In this document: positions 6,625 through 11,221 of the stretch, piece by piece
Position numbering within the stretch: position 1 is the first letter of the stretch
Layout: each line of letters begins with the position of its first letter
Assembly (NCBI GenBank): GCA_938041725.1
Contig: CALISX010000065.1
Span: 1-11,221, forward strand
Direction: 5' to 3'
DNA: 11,221 nt
Source of the DNA: an uncultured Lachnoanaerobaculum sp.
GTDB lineage: Bacteria; Bacillota; Clostridia; Lachnospirales; Lachnospiraceae
Notes under the pieces: model-generated
Told to the model about the DNA's origin: nothing
What the model saw: only the letters and a program-made list of their open reading frames with translations
Databases searched by the model: none
Position numbers and translations under genes: made by a program

Positions 6625-7991
6625 TCTCTTTCCTCCTTTTGCACCAGGGTGTTTCTATGATACCACTTCCCGCTGAGAAAGCGCAGACCAAAGCAGGAGG
6701 CGCGGAACACCCAATCAGCCACCATAGCCCACCATACCCCCAAAGCTCCGATTTGCAGAGTATGGGCGATAACCAGCGAAATTCCCAAACGGAAAAATGC
6801 CATGGAAAAGAGACTGATCCCCATGGTAAAACCCACATCCGCCCCTGCCCTTAGAGCATTGGGCAGTACAAAGCTTATGGGCCACAAAAACATGGCCATT
6901 CCCATGTGGATGGTAACCAAAGCGGAAGCCAGCTCCTTGGTGGCATCAGATACCTGGTACAGAGCGAAAAAGCGCTCCTGAAGCAGAATAATAAAAACTG
7001 CCGGAAGAATAATGGAAAGATAGCTCCAGCCCAAAAGCTTTTTGGCATAATGCCTGGACTGGTCATATGCCCCGGCCCCTACGCAGCGGCCCACCACAGT
7101 AATCATAGCAATACCAAAGGCATTGCCCATGGTGATCCCCAAACCATCCAGGTTGTTGGCAATGGCATTGGCGGCAATCTCCACCCGGCCAAAACCTGCA
7201 ATAATGGAGACCACCGCCACCCGTCCCATTTGAAACAGGGAATTCTCAATCCCTGAGGGAATCCCAATATATAAAATCCGCCCCATATAACTTCGGTCCA
7301 AATGTAAAACCTGCTGTATATTTAAATGCACCCGGGTTTTGTCCCTGGCTGCCAGCCAGGTGATCAGAACTGCCGCCACTCCTCTGGAAATCACACTGGG
7401 AATGGCCACCCCCTCCACCCCCATACCAAGGCCAAAGACACAGATCCCATTGCCGCCTATATTTATAACATTCATCAATACACTTACCTGCATGGAGGTT
7501 TTCGAGTCTCCCATGCTGCGGAATATGGCTGCCCCGGAATTATAAATGGCCAGCAGGGGAAAGCTGATGGCCGTGATAATCAAATAGGTTTTGCAGGCGG
7601 CAAATACCTCTTCATCAATATTTCCAAATAAAAGGCCAATCAGGGGATGGGCCAGGACAATGGAGACCACCGCAATGGCTCCTGCCACCACAAAGGCCAA
7701 AAGCTCCAGCTGTCCTGCAGCCTTTGTGGCATCCTCCCCCCTTCCGGCCCCAATGCACTGGCTGATGATCACCGCCCCTCCGGTGGCCAAAGCCGCCAAA
7801 AGAGCAATGATCACATTGTTCACCATATCCACCAGAGAAACCCCGGACACTGCGGCCTCTCCGGCATGGCTTACCATCATGGTATCCGCCATACCTACAG
7901 AGATGGCCAAAAACTGTTCAATCATCAGGGGAAGAATCAGGACCCATAAATCCTGGTTGGAAAACAGCCCCTCTTTGGTTTGTTTGTTCAA
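6621..7991 (-). CDS. MATE family multidrug/toxin efflux transporter
   Basis: Polytopic inner-membrane protein of 456 residues, close to the usual 440-460 for this family. MATE proteins export cationic or other small molecules by antiport with Na+ or H+. The sequence shows two homologous halves (about 1-220 and 230-456) giving roughly twelve hydrophobic segments. The first half has the typical VGMADTMMVSHAGE start (32-45) and an IISQCIGAGRGE loop (75-86), echoed in the second half by VVGRCVGAGAYD (299-310). The start is TTG, chosen from AGGAGG at 6 bases upstream, 25 bases after the GH13 stop. The stop overlaps the dipeptidase ATG. The substrate is unknown; pairing with a dipeptidase might hint at peptide-like compounds, but this is speculation. 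The last codons are charged and double as the ribosome binding site of the next gene. Confidence 0.95.
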   Translation of the reverse strand: MNKQTKEGLFSNQDLWVLILPLMIEQFLAISVGMADTMMVSHAGEAAVSGVSLVDMVNNVIIALLAALATGGAVIISQCIGAGRGEDATKAAGQLELLAFVVAGAIAVVSIVLAHPLIGLLFGNIDEEVFAACKTYLIITAISFPLLAIYNSGAAIFRSMGDSKTSMQVSVLMNVINIGGNGICVFGLGMGVEGVAIPSVISRGVAAVLITWLAARDKTRVHLNIQQVLHLDRSYMGRILYIGIPSGIENSLFQMGRVAVVSIIAGFGRVEIAANAIANNLDGLGITMGNAFGIAMITVVGRCVGAGAYDQSRHYAKKLLGWSYLSIILPAVFIILLQERFFALYQVSDATKELASALVTIHMGMAMFLWPISFVLPNALRAGADVGFTMGISLFSMAFFRLGISLVIAHTLQIGALGVWWAMVADWVFRASCFGLRFLSGKWYHRNTLVQKEERE

Positions 7992-7997
7992 ATCTGT

Positions 7998-8003
7998 CCT
8001 CCT
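7998..8003 (-). promoter_or_regulatory. Ribosome binding site fixing the TTG start of the MATE gene
   Basis: Perfect AGGAGG on the minus strand in the 25-base gap after the GH13 gene, 6 bases before TTG at 7991-7989. Confidence 0.8.
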
Positions 8004-8016
8004 GTACAGCTCCCTG

Positions 8017-10029
8017 TCAAATATCCCGCTTTATAACCAGTACCACAGAGGAATCCGGATCCAGCTGCACCCGTATGGATCCCCTTTCGTTGACTACTTC
8101 CACCTTCCCCACATTATAGCCCTTTTGGTTGGTATACATGGTTCGAAGAAACACAGCTCCGTCTGCTGCACCGGAGAGCCAGACAGGTACCTGATGCTCA
8201 ATATTCACCCCTCCGGTGTAGACCACCACAATCACAATCTCCTCCCCAAGAACCCTGGCATAGGTCACCAGATTCAGAGTTCCCTCCATGGGAATAAAGG
8301 AGCCCCGGCACAGCGCCGGACTGCCTCTATGGATTCTGGTCATATATTTGTGGAACTCAATCAGCTCCAGATCCTCCTTCCCCCAGGGGTAGGTGCGCCG
8401 GTTGTCCGGATCTGTAAAACCGCAAACCCCTGCTTCATCCCCATAATAAATGGTGGGAGCTCCGGGCAGAGTCATTTGCATCACAATGGCCTGACGCATT
8501 ACAGGAAGACGGATGCCATCGGAAGCCGCCGCTGATCCCAGGTTTTGCAGTCTTCCCACCTTGCCATTGGTTCGGGTTAAAAACCGGGAATGATCATGGT
8601 TGGACAGTTCATTCATAGAAACCAGCAGAGATTGATAGGGAAGCTTCGCCAAGGCATTGGAAAGCATATAAAAGAAAGCCTCTCCATTTCCCTTTAAATG
8701 GAAATCCGCCCGGTCCGAATGCTTTTCCAGCCCCGTCAAAAACCAGCCCACCGGCTCCATAAAGCCGTCATAATTCATAATGCCGTCCCATTGCTTTCCA
8801 TCCAGCCAGGAGGAAGGATCCCCGTAGTGCTCTGCCAGGATCAAGGCCTGGGGATTGGCCTCCTTTACAGCTTTGCGGAATTCCCGCCAAAATGCATGGT
8901 TAAACTCCGGGGAATACCCCAGATCCGCCGCCACATCCAGCCGCCACCCGTCTACACAAAAGGGAGGACTGATCCATTTGACCGCAATGCGCAGCACATC
9001 TTTTTGGAGCTTTTCACTGTTTTCGTAATACAGCTTGGGAAGGGTGTCATGCCCCCACCAGCCATCGTAATTGCTCCCCACAAAGTTAAAATAATTCCGA
9101 TAGGGACTGTTTTCCGACCAAAAGGCTCCCACCTCCTCCTGGGGATAGGCTCTTTTGTAGATGCCCTCCCGATCCATCCAACGGTTAAAGGATCCGCAAT
9201 GGTTAAATACCCCGTCAATAATCACCCGGATCCCCAGACTGTGGGCATGCTCCACCAGCTGGGCAAACAGAGCATTGCTGGTCTCCAGATTTTCCCGATC
9301 GGTCACCCTCTTGATATACCTGGTGGCCCCGGCATTGGTGGTGTCATTTTCCTGAAGCACTGCTCCTGCGTCATTGATGATCCTGCCGATGTGGGGATCA
9401 ATATAGTCATAATCCTGGGTGTCATACTTATGATTGGAAGGAGACACAAAGAGAGGGTTAAAGTATAGCACCTCAACCCCCAAGTCCTTTAAGTAGTCCA
9501 ATTTTAGCATAACTCCTGCCAGATCTCCTCCATAGAAGTACCCAACATCAAAATTGGAAGGGAATTCCTCCCAGTTTTCGATATGCTGCACTGGCAGTCC
9601 GATGTAAATATATTCGTAATCCACAATATCATTGCTTTCATCTCCTCTGCAGAACCTGTCGATGAAAATCTGGTACATCACCGCCCCCTTGGCCCAGTCC
9701 GGCGTATCAAACTCCGGCATACAGGCAAACCAGGCGTCCCTTCGAATTTCCTCACTTTGGCCGAAACGAGTATAAAAGGTGTCCTTTCCGTTCAGGGAAA
9801 GCCGGAAACCGTATCGAAATCCCTCTTGCACCTCTGCCACATGGGAATAGTAGTCAAAGTATTTGTCCTTATGGCTTAATTCCATGGCAGCCTCCGGCTT
9901 TCCCTCAACCATGATATAGATCCGGCTCTTATCTCCTTCCATCACCCGCAGGGTAATGCGTACCTTCCCCCCTGCCAAAGGGGTCAGGAAGGCTCCCGTT
10001 TCGTCGCTATAGATTGCATTTTTGTTCAT
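8017..10029 (-). CDS. Cytoplasmic GH13 alpha-glucan hydrolase (neopullulanase/alpha-glycosidase type)
   Basis: Enzyme of 670 residues of the alpha-amylase family GH13, expected to hydrolyse alpha-1,4 (possibly alpha-1,6) bonds in maltodextrins, cyclodextrins or glycogen. An N-terminal beta domain (about 1-105) resembles the carbohydrate-binding domain of neopullulanase-type enzymes. The TIM barrel starts with [10 protein letters not shown] (117-126). Conserved regions are complete: DGVFNH at 272-277, GWRLDVA with nucleophile Asp365, acid/base Glu400 in ILAE, and SNHDHSR with Asp479. A C-terminal beta domain follows from about 575. The segment between DPHIG and the next helix (about 213-250) is longer than in typical neopullulanases. 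There is no signal peptide, so it acts on imported or stored glucan. ATG overlaps the ftsH stop (ATGA), with only a weak GAGG 10 bases upstream, suggesting coupled translation. Subfamily 20 or 39 is likely but not settled. Confidence 0.93.
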   Translation of the reverse strand: MNKNAIYSDETGAFLTPLAGGKVRITLRVMEGDKSRIYIMVEGKPEAAMELSHKDKYFDYYSHVAEVQEGFRYGFRLSLNGKDTFYTRFGQSEEIRRDAWFACMPEFDTPDWAKGAVMYQIFIDRFCRGDESNDIVDYEYIYIGLPVQHIENWEEFPSNFDVGYFYGGDLAGVMLKLDYLKDLGVEVLYFNPLFVSPSNHKYDTQDYDYIDPHIGRIINDAGAVLQENDTTNAGATRYIKRVTDRENLETSNALFAQLVEHAHSLGIRVIIDGVFNHCGSFNRWMDREGIYKRAYPQEEVGAFWSENSPYRNYFNFVGSNYDGWWGHDTLPKLYYENSEKLQKDVLRIAVKWISPPFCVDGWRLDVAADLGYSPEFNHAFWREFRKAVKEANPQALILAEHYGDPSSWLDGKQWDGIMNYDGFMEPVGWFLTGLEKHSDRADFHLKGNGEAFFYMLSNALAKLPYQSLLVSMNELSNHDHSRFLTRTNGKVGRLQNLGSAAASDGIRLPVMRQAIVMQMTLPGAPTIYYGDEAGVCGFTDPDNRRTYPWGKEDLELIEFHKYMTRIHRGSPALCRGSFIPMEGTLNLVTYARVLGEEIVIVVVYTGGVNIEHQVPVWLSGAADGAVFLRTMYTNQKGYNVGKVEVVNERGSIRVQLDPDSSVVLVIKRDI

Positions 10030-11221
10030 GTAAACAGCGCCTCAAATTCTTCATATCCGATTTTTTCCTTTTCCAAAAGGAGGGTACAGGCCTTATCCAG
10101 CACATCTCTGTGCTTTAGGATAATCTCCTTGGCATTCCTATAGCACTCTTCTATAATGCTTCGTACTTCCTCGTCAATCATACTGGCCGTCTCCTCGCTG
10201 TAGGACTTTGTCTGTCCGAAATCCCGTCCGATAAAAATCTCGTCCCCTTCATTGCCGTAATTCACAAGCCCCGCCTTGGCACTCATGCCATACTCCATCA
10301 CCATGGACTTGGCCACAGAGGTGGCCTGCTTAATATCTGCGCTGGCCCCGGTGGTAATGTCCCCAAAGACAATCTCCTCTGCAATCCTTCCTCCCAGACT
10401 TACCATAATATCATTAATCATTTTGGATCTGGTGTGGAAAAGCTGGTCCTCTCCCGGCAGAGGCATGGTGTAACCTGCCGCACCAATGCCGGTGGGAATA
10501 ATGGAAATGGTATGCACCGGGCCTACCCCCTCCAGCTCATGGAATAAAATAGCATGACCTGCCTCATGATAAGCGGTGATTTTCTTCTCCTTTTCACTGA
10601 TGATCCGGGAACGTTTCTCCGTCCCGATCCCCACCTTGATAAAGGAGCTTTCAATATCCTCCTGGGTAATATAGCCCCGGTTTCCCTTGGCGGAAAGAAT
10701 GGCCGCCTCGTTGAGAAGGTTTTCCAAATCTGCACCAGTAAAACCAGAAGTAGTTCTGGCAATATTGTGAAGATTTACATCTTCTCCCAGGGGCTTATCC
10801 TTGGCATGGATCTTTAAAATCGCCTCCCGTCCTGCCACATCCGGTCTGCCCACAGCCACCTTTCTGTCAAACCGGCCGGGACGAAGGAGAGCAGGGTCCA
10901 AAATATCCGGACGGTTGGTGGCTGCCACCACAATAATCCCCTGGTTTGGGGAAAATCCGTCCATTTCCACCAGCAGCTGATTCAAGGTCTGCTCCCTTTC
11001 ATCATGGCTGCCTCCCAGGCCGGATCCCCTTCTCCTGCCCACAGCATCAATCTCATCAATAAAGATAATACAGGGGGAATTTTTCTTGGCGTCCTCAAAC
11101 AGGTCCCGTACCCGGGAAGCGCCTACGCCCACAAACATTTCCACAAAATCTGAGCCGGAAATGGTAAAGAAAGGAACACCCGCTTCTCCAGCCACTGCCT
11201 TTGCCAGCAGCGTCTTTCCTG
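10026..11221 (-). CDS. ftsH: ATP-dependent zinc metalloprotease FtsH (5' part outside window)
   Basis: C-terminal two-thirds of FtsH, the membrane-anchored AAA+ protease that extracts and degrades misfolded membrane proteins and selected regulators. About 398 codons are visible, entering the window inside the Walker A motif (GKT at 11211-11219). Missing are the N-terminal membrane segments and extracytoplasmic domain, about 200 residues. The pore-loop FVG (near 11127-11135), Walker B IIFIDEID (11046-11069), second region of homology with the arginine fingers ([10 protein letters not shown] to RPGRFDR, near 10863-10925), zinc site HEAGH (10554-10568) and the third metal ligand Asp in SADIKQAT (near 10335) are all intact. 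The motif after the zinc site reads SIIPTG rather than the common TIIPRG, a form I associate with Lachnospiraceae. The stop overlaps the GH13 start by four bases. Confidence 0.98.
   Translation of the reverse strand, partial: GKTLLAKAVAGEAGVPFFTISGSDFVEMFVGVGASRVRDLFEDAKKNSPCIIFIDEIDAVGRRRGSGLGGSHDEREQTLNQLLVEMDGFSPNQGIIVVAATNRPDILDPALLRPGRFDRKVAVGRPDVAGREAILKIHAKDKPLGEDVNLHNIARTTSGFTGADLENLLNEAAILSAKGNRGYITQEDIESSFIKVGIGTEKRSRIISEKEKKITAYHEAGHAILFHELEGVGPVHTISIIPTGIGAAGYTMPLPGEDQLFHTRSKMINDIMVSLGGRIAEEIVFGDITTGASADIKQATSVAKSMVMEYGMSAKAGLVNYGNEGDEIFIGRDFGQTKSYSEETASMIDEEVRSIIEECYRNAKEIILKHRDVLDKACTLLLEKEKIGYEEFEALFT

Noticed and set aside
7591..8535. Plus-strand open frame of 314 codons, and another of 256 codons at 8698-9468.
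   Set aside because: The first spans the MATE and GH13 genes antisense, and the second lies within the GH13 gene. They show no domain motifs and have low-complexity composition, as expected of shadows of G/C-biased codons in well-supported genes.
1..11221. Mobile element, CRISPR, defence island or RNA genes.
   Set aside because: No transposase or integrase motifs, no regularly spaced repeats, no tRNA-like or rRNA-like sequence were seen; coding sequence fills almost the whole window.

Overview
The window looks like chromosomal DNA of a Gram-positive anaerobe of the class Clostridia, most plausibly Lachnospiraceae. The evidence is AGGAGG-type ribosome binding sites, frequent TTG starts, the FtsH subtype (a SIIPTG motif after the zinc site), a tandem-GerMN lipoprotein, DegV, and intermediate base composition. 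The family assignment is an inference from protein character, not a database match.

Everything is encoded on the minus strand, so transcription runs from high to low coordinates. The order is ftsH (5' part outside the window), a cytoplasmic GH13 alpha-glucan hydrolase, a MATE-family exporter, an M19 zinc dipeptidase, a 55-residue Cys-rich membrane miniprotein, a DegV fatty-acid-binding protein, a sensor histidine kinase, a tandem-GerMN lipoprotein, and comEC (3' end outside the window). There are nine genes in 11.2 kb. No intergenic gap exceeds about 60 bases, four junctions overlap, and I found no convincing terminator or promoter. The block could be one long transcript, or it may contain promoters hidden inside coding sequence.

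The genes fall into three loose groups. The first is ftsH and the GH13 enzyme, joined by an ATGA overlap (membrane protein quality control; maltodextrin or glycogen breakdown). The second is the MATE exporter and the dipeptidase, also joined by an ATGA overlap (export; peptide turnover). The third is a tightly packed envelope group: Cys-rich miniprotein, DegV, histidine kinase, GerMN lipoprotein and ComEC, with junctions of +1, -4, about -11 and +2 bases. No response regulator lies beside the kinase. Kinase plus GerMN lipoprotein recalls the actinobacterial MtrB-LpqB pair and is the most interesting association here.

There is no sign of mobile elements, CRISPR, tRNA or rRNA, and no gene-free stretch over 300 bases. 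comEC is not broken: it reads as one open frame of 713 codons from a TTG start to the window edge.
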